64,000 nucleotides of DNA from Nocardioides yefusunii (GCF_004014875.1 NZ_CP034929.1:1550001-1614000), one strand, 5' to 3'; counted from the stretch's first letter, positions 1 through 8,003 are shown. Notes: a model not told the origin generated them from the sequence alone. Program-made: numbers and translations.

Positions 1-303
1 GGCCAGGAGCCCTACGAACACTTCTACCGGGCCACCGTCACCGGCGACGACGTCCGCTTCCACAACACGAACATGTGGGGAAGCACCTCGCGTGTCGACG
101 AGGAGGCGATCGTCTTCGCGTTCGGGTGGCACGACAACCCGGGCGAACGGATCATCGAGATGACCCGCCCCGAGGGCGACCTCCGCAGCCGGGTCTGGCA
201 ACACTTCACCGACGGTGAACTGGTGAAGCTGACCGTGATCAAGGAGCGTCGCGTCGTCGGAGCCACTCCGGTGGTCTGGGACCCCGCCACGACGCAGATC
301 TGA
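1..303 (+). CDS. C-terminal part of an unknown protein (5' end outside window)
   Basis: The reading frame is open from base 1 and ends with TGA at 301-303, giving about 100 C-terminal residues. The fragment is rich in alternating hydrophobic/polar strands and aromatic residues (F, W, H) and ends in VIKERRVVG followed by a short tail. This suggests a beta-barrel, lipocalin/calycin-like fold. It loosely resembles the truncated protein at 63387-64000, also cut by the window edge, but the two do not overlap enough for me to claim homology. No catalytic motif is visible. Its 3' end faces the minus-strand imidase operon across two hairpins. Function unknown. Confidence 0.7.
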   Translation, partial: GQEPYEHFYRATVTGDDVRFHNTNMWGSTSRVDEEAIVFAFGWHDNPGERIIEMTRPEGDLRSRVWQHFTDGELVKLTVIKERRVVGATPVVWDPATTQI

Positions 304-318
304 CGCCTGTCCGACGTT

Positions 319-363
319 CGGGTGGAGGATCGCTGTCACCTGACGCCAGTGATCCTCCACCCG
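319..363. repeat. 13-bp inverted repeat / hairpin
   Basis: Arms at 319-331 and 351-363 (CGGGTGGAGGATC and its exact complement) enclose a 19-nt loop. It lies 16 bp after the stop of the upstream partial gene and could be its terminator, although no T-tract follows. A second hairpin follows at 391-424. Confidence 0.7.
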
Positions 364-390
364 AGGCGGCCGCCAGGCCCGGATGACGAC

Positions 391-424
391 GAAGGCCCCC
401 TCCCGGTACGGGGAGGGGGCCTTC
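391..424. terminator. Bidirectional intrinsic terminator
   Basis: GAAGGCCCCCTCCC pairs with its complement across a short loop. It lies between the convergent ends of the partial gene (stop 303) and the imidase gene (stop 470), so it probably serves both. Confidence 0.8.
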
Positions 425-469
425 TGTGCCTCAGGCACCGATCAGGTCAACGACCCTTCGGAGAACTGA

Positions 470-1936
470 TCAGGCGGTGGGGCGAGCGAGGTACTTGCCG
501 CCGTTCTGGTCAGCAACCACACCGTCGGTGACGATCTGGGTGCCGCGCAGGAAGGTGTCGGTGACCTTGGCGGTCAGCTCGGCGCCCTCGAACGGGGTGT
601 ACTCCTGCGAGGAGACGGACTCCTCGGCGCGGACGGTCCACTCGTTGGCCATGTCGACCAGGGCGATGTCGGCGTCGAAACCGACGGCGATCTGACCCTT
701 GGTGCGACCCAGGCCGTAACGCTCGGCCGGGTTCTGGGCGGTCAGCTCGGCGATGCGGCCCAGGGAGAGACCGCGCTTGCGACCCTCGGAGACCATGCCG
801 GCGAGCAGGTACTCAGCGCCACCGAAGCCCGACTTCGCGACGAAGACGTCCTCCTTCGGGTTGCCGAACTTCAGCTCTTCCTTGCAGCACGCGTGGTCGG
901 AGACGACCCAGTCGATCTTGCCGTCGAGCAGGTAGCCCCACAGCGCCTCGACGTCCTCGCGGGGACGCAGCGGCGGGTTGACCTTGCCGCCGACACCGTG
1001 GGCGGTGTCGCAGTCGGCGAGGAGGTGACCCACGGTGACCTCACGACGGAAGTCGATGTGCGGGAACGCGGCGGCCATGGTCAGCGCAGCCTCGACGGCC
1101 TTGCGGGACGTCAGGTGCAGCAGGTTGATGGTCGGCAGGTTGGTCTCGTGCGCCAGGTAGGACGCGATCGTGACGGCGAGGCCCTCGGAGTGCGGGGGAC
1201 GCGAGGCCGAGTAGGCCGGGAGGCCGGTGAGCTGGCCCTCCTCCTCGACGATCTTGGTGTAGGCGGCCATGATCTCGGCCGTCTCGCAGTGCAGGGAGAG
1301 GGAGATCTGGTCGGCGATCTCGGGGTTCTCCTCGCGGGCCTTCTGGACACCGCGCATGACGAACTCGAAGTGGGCGTAGTCGTAACGCTCACCCTCGGGG
1401 GTCATGAGGAAGGAGGACTGGTCCTCCGAGCGGCCGTGGAGACCGTACGAGCCGTAGAACATGTAGACCTTGAACGAGGTCACGCCGTGGTCCTTGACCA
1501 GCGCGGGGATCTCGTCGATCTGCGACTTCGACATCGGGGCCAGGTGGTAGGTGTAGTCGATCGCGGCGTTGCCGTCGGTCAGCTCCAGCACCTCGGGGAA
1601 GAACTCCGAGTAGTCGCCCGACTTGTTCAGGTAGTACTGACCCGAACGCATGTAGGACAGCGAGGTGGTCACACCACCCTGCGCGGAGGCGCGGGACTCG
1701 GTGCGGACGTCCTCGGAGAGCGGGTTGTAGATGCCCCAGTGCTGGTGGGCGTCGACGACGCCGGGGAACGCGGTGCGGCCCTTGCCGTCCACGACCTTGG
1801 CGGCCAGCGACTGGTCCAGGTTGGCCTCGATGCGGGCGAACTTGCCGTCCTTGACGCCCAGGTCGACGGTCTGCGCGTCGGCCTGGCCGGGGAGGACGAC
1901 CTGGACGTTGGTGATGATGAGGTCGAGCTCGGTCAC
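470..1936 (-). CDS. Hydantoinase/dihydropyrimidinase-family cyclic amidohydrolase (candidate cyclic imidase)
   Basis: 488 aa, the usual length for the allantoinase/hydantoinase branch of the amidohydrolase superfamily. The binuclear metal site is visible: HQH at residues 64-66 (VDAHQHWG), the candidate carbamylated Lys in SFKVYM, His in LHCET and LLHLTS, and the catalytic Asp in VSDHA. Known members hydrolyse five- or six-membered cyclic ureides and imides. GTG start at 1936 overlaps the TGA of the upstream MmgE/PrpD gene (GTGA), with a GAGGAG ribosome site. Last gene of the CaiB-cyclase-PrpD-imidase operon. I infer a role opening a cyclic imide such as a substituted maleimide or succinimide. 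Hydantoin, dihydropyrimidine or allantoin remain possible. Confidence 0.85.
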   Translation of the reverse strand: MTELDLIITNVQVVLPGQADAQTVDLGVKDGKFARIEANLDQSLAAKVVDGKGRTAFPGVVDAHQHWGIYNPLSEDVRTESRASAQGGVTTSLSYMRSGQYYLNKSGDYSEFFPEVLELTDGNAAIDYTYHLAPMSKSQIDEIPALVKDHGVTSFKVYMFYGSYGLHGRSEDQSSFLMTPEGERYDYAHFEFVMRGVQKAREENPEIADQISLSLHCETAEIMAAYTKIVEEEGQLTGLPAYSASRPPHSEGLAVTIASYLAHETNLPTINLLHLTSRKAVEAALTMAAAFPHIDFRREVTVGHLLADCDTAHGVGGKVNPPLRPREDVEALWGYLLDGKIDWVVSDHACCKEELKFGNPKEDVFVAKSGFGGAEYLLAGMVSEGRKRGLSLGRIAELTAQNPAERYGLGRTKGQIAVGFDADIALVDMANEWTVRAEESVSSQEYTPFEGAELTAKVTDTFLRGTQIVTDGVVADQNGGKYLARPTA

Positions 1937-3432
1937 TTGGACTCCTCAGAATCGGTCGGGATGAAGGTGGTCAGGGGAGCGAGGACGGCCGAGAGGTCGG
2001 CCACGCCCTGGAGAGCGAGCACCTCGGTGCTCACCTTCGCGGCGACGTCGGAGGCCAGGCGACCGGCGACGTTGTCGGAGAACTTCTTCGCGAGTTCGGC
2101 GTCACTGAGCGGGCGGGCGGGGCCGCCACGGTTGGTGAGCACCTTCTCGACGAGTTCGCGGCCGTCAGTGGTCTTCAGCGTGACCACGGCCGGGAACTGG
2201 AACGGGTAGATCTCGTTGCACTCGGCGTTGTCGACGACGGTGACCTTCGACATGAGCTCGCGGCGCAGGGGGTCCTGGGCCAGCTCGTCGGTGTAGTCGT
2301 CGAGGCCGGTGGCGAGACCGCCACCGCCGATGAGACCGGCGGCGAAGGCGTACGGACCCGAGAACTGGGCCTGGTAGCCGGTGACCGGGGTGCGCTTGAC
2401 CTCGATCGGCTCGCCGATGGTGCGGGCGGTGGAACCGGCGACACCGACGGTGACCTCGGCCACCATCTCGGGCGTGATGCCCGCGGCAGCGAAGGCGCGA
2501 CCCGCGTCGACGGTGGTGTGGGTGAAGTGGTTGGCCGGGTAGGGCTTGAAGAAGATGCCCGGGACGGACCACTCGGTGCCGAGGCCGGAGGTGATGGCCT
2601 CGGGGAAGAACTGGCCGTGCAGCCAGCCCTGGAAGAAGCCGAAGCGACCCTCGAGGACGGTCGGGGGACCGGTGAAGCCACGCTTGACGAGCTGCGCGGC
2701 GGTCACGCCGGCCTGGGCTGCGAAACCGCAGTGCAGACGCTTGACGGTGCCACCGGTGCGGTTGGCCTCGATCACGCCGGACGCCATGGAGGCCGTGAGG
2801 CCCAGGGCGTTGGTGATGCCCTCGGCGTCCAGGCCGTAGCAGATCGCGGCGGCGACGGTGGAACCCATCGCGCCGGTGATCGAGGTGGCGTGCTGACCGT
2901 GCTCGAAGAAGACGGAGTTGTTGAGCTCCTCGTCGTAGCCGGCCATGCCCAGACGGACCGCGACCTCGAGGCCGACGGCGATCGCACGGGTGACGACCTC
3001 ACCGGAGGCACCGGCGTGCTCGGCGGCGGCGAGCGCTGCCGGGACGACGGAGGCCGAGGGGTGCAGGATCGACGGCAGGTGCGTGTCGTCGTAGTCGAGG
3101 GAGTGCGCCAGGACACCGTTGGCGAACGCGGCCTGGGCGGCGTTCACGCGGGTCTCGACACCGATGACGGTGGCCTGGGCGTTGCCGCCCTGGTCCAGGA
3201 CGTGTCCCACGGCAGCAGCCGAGGTGGGGAGACGGTGCGCGGCGACGCAGAGGCCCAGGACGTCCAGGGTGCGCTGGCCGACCGAGGCGGCGACGTCGGC
3301 GGGGACACCGTGCTCGGCGCAGTGTGCCGCGAAGGCACCCAGCTGCTGGGCCAGGGTCGGGCCGCCGTCGGGCTCGAAGGTCGGGTTGCCCTGCGGCTGC
3401 GCGTCAGCGGCGGGGGTGTACGGGGTCGTCAT
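1933..3432 (-). CDS. MmgE/PrpD family protein (2-methylcitrate dehydratase/aconitate decarboxylase fold)
   Basis: 499 aa, full-length for the MmgE/PrpD family, whose members dehydrate, hydrate, isomerise or decarboxylate branched tri- and dicarboxylates (2-methylcitrate dehydratase, cis-aconitate decarboxylase). Family features are the N-terminal helical domain with LDYDDTH around residue 115, the GCAAAA-type helices, and the C-terminal lid. ATG start at 3432, only 2 bp after the cyclase stop, and the 3' end overlaps the imidase start, so the genes are translationally coupled. In this context a hydration or isomerisation of a substituted maleate-type diacid is a reasonable guess. The substrate cannot be read from sequence. 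Confidence 0.85.
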   Translation of the reverse strand: MTTPYTPAADAQPQGNPTFEPDGGPTLAQQLGAFAAHCAEHGVPADVAASVGQRTLDVLGLCVAAHRLPTSAAAVGHVLDQGGNAQATVIGVETRVNAAQAAFANGVLAHSLDYDDTHLPSILHPSASVVPAALAAAEHAGASGEVVTRAIAVGLEVAVRLGMAGYDEELNNSVFFEHGQHATSITGAMGSTVAAAICYGLDAEGITNALGLTASMASGVIEANRTGGTVKRLHCGFAAQAGVTAAQLVKRGFTGPPTVLEGRFGFFQGWLHGQFFPEAITSGLGTEWSVPGIFFKPYPANHFTHTTVDAGRAFAAAGITPEMVAEVTVGVAGSTARTIGEPIEVKRTPVTGYQAQFSGPYAFAAGLIGGGGLATGLDDYTDELAQDPLRRELMSKVTVVDNAECNEIYPFQFPAVVTLKTTDGRELVEKVLTNRGGPARPLSDAELAKKFSDNVAGRLASDVAAKVSTEVLALQGVADLSAVLAPLTTFIPTDSEESK

Positions 3433-3434
3433 GC

Positions 3435-4265
3435 TCAGGCACCGACCACGGCGAGCGGGCGGACCGGGGAACCGGTGGCGCCGAAGAACTTGAGCGGGCT
3501 CATGACGAACATGAACTCGTACTTGCCGGCAGCAGCCAGACCCTCGAGGTCCATGGCCTCGATGATGTAGATGCCGCGCTCGACGAGCAGGACGCGGTGC
3601 GCGGGGAGGAGACCGTGGCCGGCGCCGGGCTTGAGCTGCTCGTAGGCGATGGTGTCCGCGCCGGTGGCGTGGATGCCGAAGTCGGCGAGGAAGGTCGCGC
3701 CGGTGTCGGAGACGCCGGGGACACCGGTGGAGAGGCCACGGAAGGTGTCGCCGTCGCCGTTGTCGAAGTGCTGGCCCCAGCCGGAGCGGACCAGGACGAC
3801 GTCGCCCTTGCGGATCTCGACACCCTGCTTGGCGATGGTCGCCTTCAGGTCGTCGACGGTGATCTCCTGGCCGGGCTCGAGGCGGTTGACGCCGAGGGTG
3901 CCGGGGACGTCGAGCAGGATGCCGCGACGGACCATCGGGGCGATGGTGTGGGCGCCGTGCTCGATGAACTTGCCGCCGACCTGGGCCTCGTAGGCGTCGA
4001 CGTCGCCGTACAGCTTGCCGTCCTGGGAGACGTGGGCCAGGGCGTCGACGTGGGTGCCGACGTGGGTGCCCATCGAGATCATGTCGTTGGCGGCCGAGCC
4101 ACCGTCACCACGGGTCATGTCACCGTGACGGCGCGGCATGGCGTGCCAGTACGCGGGGTGGTTGGGCGACTGGGGCATGCCGACGGTCAGCGTGCGGCCC
4201 AGGTCGAAGATCTCCAGGCCCTGGGCGACGGCGTCCAGGAGGAGGGCGGTGGGGTTCTCGGTCAT
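3435..4265 (-). CDS. Cyclase-family (kynurenine-formamidase-like) metal amidohydrolase
   Basis: 276 aa. It carries the HVGTHVDALAH metal-binding motif of the cyclase family PF04199 (HxGTHxDxxxH), around residue 70. Known members are metal-dependent hydrolases of N-formyl, cyclic or small amides (arylformamidase, isatin hydrolase). ATG start at 4265. It sits between the CaiB gene, from which a GC hairpin (4325-4356) separates it, and the PrpD gene 2 bp downstream. Isatin hydrolase opens a lactam of an indole-dione, so a lactam-opening step in the same pathway as the neighbouring imidase is plausible. That is inference. Confidence 0.85.
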   Translation of the reverse strand: MTENPTALLLDAVAQGLEIFDLGRTLTVGMPQSPNHPAYWHAMPRRHGDMTRGDGGSAANDMISMGTHVGTHVDALAHVSQDGKLYGDVDAYEAQVGGKFIEHGAHTIAPMVRRGILLDVPGTLGVNRLEPGQEITVDDLKATIAKQGVEIRKGDVVLVRSGWGQHFDNGDGDTFRGLSTGVPGVSDTGATFLADFGIHATGADTIAYEQLKPGAGHGLLPAHRVLLVERGIYIIEAMDLEGLAAAGKYEFMFVMSPLKFFGATGSPVRPLAVVGA

Positions 4266-4324
4266 CTGTCCTCTATTCGGGTAGGGCAGGGGCGGGGTGC
4301 GTGGGGAGAGGGACGTCTCCGCGG

Positions 4325-4356
4325 GACGCCGGGGCCGTCAGTGGGGCCCCGGCGTC
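4325..4356. terminator. 12-bp GC hairpin between CaiB and cyclase genes
   Basis: GACGCCGGGGCC pairs with GGCCCCGGCGTC across a short loop, 8 bp beyond the CaiB stop on the minus strand. There is no U-tract, so it may attenuate transcription or protect the 3' end rather than terminate fully. Confidence 0.6.
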
Positions 4357-4363
4357 ACAGGGG

Positions 4364-5560
4364 TCAGCGGATGACGTTGCGTTCGCGCAGGTCGGCCAGC
4401 GCGTCGGCGTCGACGCCGAGCTCGGAGAGCACCTCGTCGGTGTTCTCGCCGTGCTTGCGACCGGTGAAGCGGATCGAGCCCGGAGTGTCGGACATGCGCC
4501 ACATCACGTTGTGCTGGAGCAGCGGGCCGAAGTCGGCGTCGTCGACCTCGGTGAGCATCTCGGTCTCGCGGACGTGGACGTCCTCGACGAGCTCCTTGGC
4601 GGAGTAGATCGGGGCGATCGCGGCGCCGGCCTCGGTGAAGGCCTCGACGACCTCGTCGCGGGTGCGCTGCTTGATCCAGCCGCCGACCATCTCGTCGAGC
4701 TCGTCGACGTGCTGGGCGCGGGTGTTGCCGGCGGCGAACCAGGGCTCGTCGATGACCTCGGGGTGACCCACGAGGACCATGACGCGCTCGGCGATCGCCT
4801 GGGCGGAGGTGGAGATCGCGACCCAGAAACCGTCGGCGGTCTCGTAGGTGTTGCGCGGGGCGTTGTTGGTGGAGCGGTTGCCGTGACGCATGCCGACGAC
4901 GCCGGTCTGCTGGTACACGGTGGGGCCCGGGCCGACAGCGGTCATGATCGGGGAGAGCAGGTCCATGTCGATGACCTGACCCTTGCCGCCGTTCTTCTCA
5001 CGCGCCAGCAGGGCCATGGAGACGGCGGACGACGCGGCGATGCCACAGATCGAGTCCGCGAGGCCGAAGGCCGGCAGGGTGGGCGGGCCGTCGGGCATGC
5101 CGGTGAGGTGGGCGAAGCCCGACATCGACTCGGCCAGGGTGCCGAAGCCGGCGCGCTTGGCGTAGGGGCCGGTCTGGCCGAAGCCGGTGATGCGGAGGAT
5201 CACGAGACCGGGGTTCACGGCGTGGAGCTGCTCGGGACCGACGCCCCACTTCTCCAGGGTGCCGGGGCGGAAGTTCTCGACCACGACGTCGGCCTCGGCG
5301 GCCAGCTTGAGGAAGAGCTCAGCACCCTCGGGGACGGAGAGGCTCAGGCCCACGGTGCGCTTGTTGCGGGCCACCTCCTTCCACCAGATCGGGGTGCCGT
5401 CCACGGCCGGGCCGTGTCCGCGCATGCCGTCGGGCTTGGTGGGGTGCTCGATCTTGACGACCTCTGCGCCGTAGTCGCCGAGGATCTGGCAGGCCAGGGG
5501 GCCGGCGAGGATGGTCGAGGCGTCGATGACACGAACACCGGACAAGGGACCCAGGGTCAC
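4364..5560 (-). CDS. CaiB/BaiF-family CoA transferase (copy 1)
   Basis: 398 aa, type III CoA-transferase, which moves CoA between carboxylic acids through an enzyme-bound aspartyl-CoA. It begins LSGVRVIDAS and shows GAEVVKIEHP, the ARNKRTVGLSL segment, VVENFRPGTLEKWG, and the candidate catalytic Asp in LADSICG. The GTG start at 5560 is preferred: GAAGGAG lies 7-8 nt upstream, while the longer frame to 5677 would read through two operator-like palindromes at 5584-5621. First gene of the imidase operon. A second CaiB at 46102 is a distinct paralog. It probably activates the diacid released by the imidase/amidase steps. Confidence 0.9.
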   Translation of the reverse strand: MTLGPLSGVRVIDASTILAGPLACQILGDYGAEVVKIEHPTKPDGMRGHGPAVDGTPIWWKEVARNKRTVGLSLSVPEGAELFLKLAAEADVVVENFRPGTLEKWGVGPEQLHAVNPGLVILRITGFGQTGPYAKRAGFGTLAESMSGFAHLTGMPDGPPTLPAFGLADSICGIAASSAVSMALLAREKNGGKGQVIDMDLLSPIMTAVGPGPTVYQQTGVVGMRHGNRSTNNAPRNTYETADGFWVAISTSAQAIAERVMVLVGHPEVIDEPWFAAGNTRAQHVDELDEMVGGWIKQRTRDEVVEAFTEAGAAIAPIYSAKELVEDVHVRETEMLTEVDDADFGPLLQHNVMWRMSDTPGSIRFTGRKHGENTDEVLSELGVDADALADLRERNVIR

Positions 5561-5583
5561 GCGTGCTCCTTCGTTCAGCGGCT

Positions 5584-5621
5584 GTTCCAGTGGGCGGAAC
5601 ATGGTTTCGCGGATATGGAAC
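5584..5621. promoter_or_regulatory. Tandem IclR-type operator upstream of CaiB operon
   Basis: 5584-5600 is GTTCCAGTGGGCGGAAC, a perfect GTTCC-N7-GGAAC palindrome. A second, imperfect copy (TTTCG-N7-GGAAC) starts 21 bp away at 5605-5621. The pair is centred about 40 bp upstream of the GTG start and matches the sites before other genes of the window. Confidence 0.65.
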
Positions 5622-5647
5622 ACGGTACCCCATTGGGGGGATTGATC

Positions 5648-5661
5648 GGCAGCATGCTGCC
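5648..5661. repeat. Perfect 14-bp palindrome
   Basis: GGCAGCATGCTGCC, self-complementary, in the 256-bp stretch between the CaiB and GntR genes. Possible operator of unknown partner. Confidence 0.45.
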
Positions 5662-5718
5662 CAGATGGGCATGACATCAGGCGTGCTTGAGCGCGAACTG
5701 CTGAAATGCTGGGCCTGA

Positions 5719-5738
5719 ACTGGCACTTTTGTGCCAGT
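5719..5738. promoter_or_regulatory. Perfect inverted repeat downstream of GntR gene
   Basis: ACTGGCAC-TTTT-GTGCCAGT, two 8-bp arms around TTTT. It lies 79 bp beyond the GntR stop and upstream of the CaiB promoter. It could be a GntR/FCD operator or a weak terminator. Confidence 0.5.
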
Positions 5739-5816
5739 GGCCACCACGGGTTGATGTGGTCAGTGCCTCATGCGTCGGGGTTGTTCGTCGGGGTTCCGAA
5801 CCAGGGAGCCGTCGCC

Positions 5817-6539
5817 TCAGGTGCGGGGTGCAGGTCGTCGATCTGCCGAGCGTGAACGTGCTCGCACGATCTCCTCGTGCGCGGAGGCGAAGACCAAACG
5901 GGTCAGCATGATCACTTCGACGCACGCCTCCTCTGCCGCCTCGGCGCGGCCGTCGACGATCGCCTGGGTGAGCCGACGGTGGCGCTGCGGGGTCTGCGGA
6001 TTGAACCGCTGGACCTCCTGGAAGTCGGGGATCCACAGGCAAGCGTGGACGGTCTCGGAGGTCTCGGCCAGGAGCTCGCTCCCTGATCCGAGGTACAGGG
6101 CTCGGTGGTAGGTGGTGTCGGCGCTCGCCATCAGGCGTTGGTCGCGCATGGTGACGGCCTGGTCGATCTGCTGTGTGGCGCGCCGCAGGACCGCGATCCA
6201 CTCCTCGTCCTGCTTCAGCGCCATGCGACGGGCAGCCAGGGGTTCGAGTCGTTCGCGGATCTCGAGGGAGTCGTGCAGTTGCTTGAAGCGGTCCGGCCCT
6301 GCTGCGCGCCACCGGATCACCTGCTCGTCGAGCGCGGCCCACTCCTGCACCGGGGTCACACGGGTGCCGGAACGCTGACGCGCCGCCACCATGCCCTTCG
6401 CTGCGAGCGTGCGCAGTGCCTCGCGGATGAGGGAGCGGGAGACGCCGAAGTGTGCCGCGATCTCGTCGAGGTCGAGGGTGCCGGTGACGCGACCCAGGGC
6501 GATGCCCGAGCCGATGGACTCCACCACCGCGCCGTGCAT
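5817..6539 (-). CDS. GntR-family transcriptional regulator, FadR/FCD subfamily
   Basis: 240 aa from the ATG at 6539. The N-terminal winged helix-turn-helix shows DLDEIAAHFGVSRSLIREALRTL and AAKGMVAARQRSGTRV. The C-terminal all-alpha FCD ligand domain begins around residue 90 (EIRERLEPLAARRM) and retains metal/ligand-type residues (D, H, R) such as YHRALYLGSGSELL. Family members are usually repressors released by small organic acids. The frame is open far upstream, but the earlier part is low-complexity and lacks a start with a ribosome site. Divergent from the nitrilase/ALDH genes, which it may control; palindromes lie on both sides. Confidence 0.85.
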   Translation of the reverse strand: MHGAVVESIGSGIALGRVTGTLDLDEIAAHFGVSRSLIREALRTLAAKGMVAARQRSGTRVTPVQEWAALDEQVIRWRAAGPDRFKQLHDSLEIRERLEPLAARRMALKQDEEWIAVLRRATQQIDQAVTMRDQRLMASADTTYHRALYLGSGSELLAETSETVHACLWIPDFQEVQRFNPQTPQRHRRLTQAIVDGRAEAAEEACVEVIMLTRLVFASAHEEIVRARSRSADRRPAPRT

Positions 6540-6674
6540 GCTGCTCACGGTCTGCGGGCGTGGGGGAAGTGGCCTGCGAGCAGCTGCGGGGGAGCCAGCT
6601 GGGGGGAGGCCGTTAAAACCTGACAATTGGGCCAAGCCTTCCGAACGGTGGGGGGTGCGCGAATGATACGTCCT

Positions 6675-6688
6675 GTGACCGCGGTCAC
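6675..6688. promoter_or_regulatory. Perfect 14-bp palindrome in the GntR/nitrilase divergent region
   Basis: GTGACCGCGGTCAC, fully self-complementary, in the 277-bp divergent promoter region. It is a candidate operator for the adjacent GntR regulator. Confidence 0.5.
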
Positions 6689-6816
6689 CGACACTGTGAT
6701 GTCTCGCACTCCCCGTGGGTGTCATGGATCCGGGTGTCGGGACCGGTCCCTCCGTCCGTCGGTGCCCGCCCTGGTGTGCCGCGGACGTCACTCGTCCCCC
6801 CGCAGAGAGGCCCTCC

Positions 6817-7947
6817 GTGCCTGCCGTTCCCCCGGCCGCTGTCCCCCCGGCCTCCAGCGCCCCCACGACCGCCCCTTCCACCGCAGGGCGAGCTGTCCCC
6901 CCTGTGGCCGACCACGCGGTGGAAGGGGCTCCCCGCTACCGCGCCCTCGCGCTGCAGACCGCTTGCCACGCCGTCAACCGAATGGAGACGGTTGCCCAGG
7001 CCCGCTCGGCGATGCACGCCTCGATCGACCGCTTCCACGACGAGGCTCTGGCCTCGGTCCGGACCGCCGGCGCCGACACCCGTCTGCTGGTCCTGCCCGA
7101 GTACGCACTCAGCGGCCCGCCCAACGGTGAGACCCTGGGGGAGTGGTCGGACCGGGCCGCGCTCGATGTCGACGGCATCGAGTACCGCCGCTTCGGCGAG
7201 ATGGCTCGCGACCTCGGCGTGCACCTCTCGGTCAACAACTACGAGAGGGACGAGCACTTCCCCGGCATCTACTTCCAGGCCTGCGTGATCTTCGACGACG
7301 CCGGCGAGGTCGTCCTGCGCTACCGCCGCCTCAACTCCATGTGGGCGGTCACCCCGCACGACGTGCTCGACCGCTACCTGGAGATCTACGGGCCCGAAGC
7401 TCTCTTCCCGGTGGCCGACACCGCGATCGGACGCCTCGCCCCGATCGCGTCCGAAGAGATCCTCTACCCCGAGATCGCCCGCTGCTTCGCGGTGCGTGGC
7501 GCGGAGGTCTTCGTCCACAACTCCTCCGAGGTGGCCTCGGCGCTGCCGACCCCGAAGAACATCGCCAAGATCGCCCGTGCCCAGGAGAACAGCGCCTGGA
7601 TCGTCTCGGCCAACACCGCCGGACTCTTCGGTCAGGGTCTCCCACCGATGTCGGGTGACGGATCGTCGAAGATCGTCGACCACCGAGGGTTCGTGCACGC
7701 CGAAGCAGCGTCCGGCCCGTCGATGGCCGCCAACGCGATGATCGACCTCGGTGCCAGCCGCGCCTTCCGGCGCCGGGTCGCGATGGAGAACGTCCTGGCG
7801 CGTCAGCGGTTCGAGCTCTACGCCCCCACCTATGCCGGCCACGTCCTGCATCCGGCCAACACCGTCGACGGTGTCCCCGACCGCAGCCAGTTCCGTGCCA
7901 CCCAGCAGAGCGTCGTCGACGCCCTGGTGGCGCGCGGCGTCATCTGA
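6817..7947 (+). CDS. Nitrilase-superfamily protein with altered catalytic triad
   Basis: 376 aa from GTG 6817 (AGAGAGG six bases upstream); an upstream in-frame extension is proline-rich and less likely. The carbon-nitrogen hydrolase fold is clear: catalytic Glu in LLVLPEYALSG and the strand-turn GRLAPIASEEILYPE, where the nucleophilic Cys of the family (ICYDxxFPE) is replaced by Ser (SEEILYPE). The Lys position appears to be Arg (RYRRLN). An Ala/Pro-rich leader of about 40 residues precedes the domain. Either a non-hydrolytic or Ser-variant member, so amidase activity should not be assumed. It is followed by an aldehyde dehydrogenase across a pyrimidine repeat. Confidence 0.8.
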   Translation: MPAVPPAAVPPASSAPTTAPSTAGRAVPPVADHAVEGAPRYRALALQTACHAVNRMETVAQARSAMHASIDRFHDEALASVRTAGADTRLLVLPEYALSGPPNGETLGEWSDRAALDVDGIEYRRFGEMARDLGVHLSVNNYERDEHFPGIYFQACVIFDDAGEVVLRYRRLNSMWAVTPHDVLDRYLEIYGPEALFPVADTAIGRLAPIASEEILYPEIARCFAVRGAEVFVHNSSEVASALPTPKNIAKIARAQENSAWIVSANTAGLFGQGLPPMSGDGSSKIVDHRGFVHAEAASGPSMAANAMIDLGASRAFRRRVAMENVLARQRFELYAPTYAGHVLHPANTVDGVPDRSQFRATQQSVVDALVARGVI

Positions 7948-7951
7948 GCCG

Positions 7952-8003
7952 TCCCTCCCTCCCTCCCTCCCTCCCTCCCTCCTTTCCCTTCTTTTCTTCC
8001 CTC
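7952..8003. repeat. (CCCT)n microsatellite / polypyrimidine tract
   Basis: About seven CCCT units (7952-7982) followed by further pure pyrimidine. On the minus strand this reads (GGGA)n, a canonical G-quadruplex repeat. It fills the gap between the nitrilase stop and the ALDH ribosome site and is prone to slippage. Confidence 0.85.

Noticed and set aside
470..5560. Pyrimidine or hydantoin degradation operon
   Set aside because: The imidase could suggest this, but beta-ureidopropionase, dihydropyrimidine dehydrogenase and transaminase genes are missing, and PrpD/CaiB do not fit. Not excluded as enzyme specificity, only as pathway.
7952..8003. CRISPR-like repeat
   Set aside because: Simple tetranucleotide repeats without spacers; no array or cas gene anywhere in the window.
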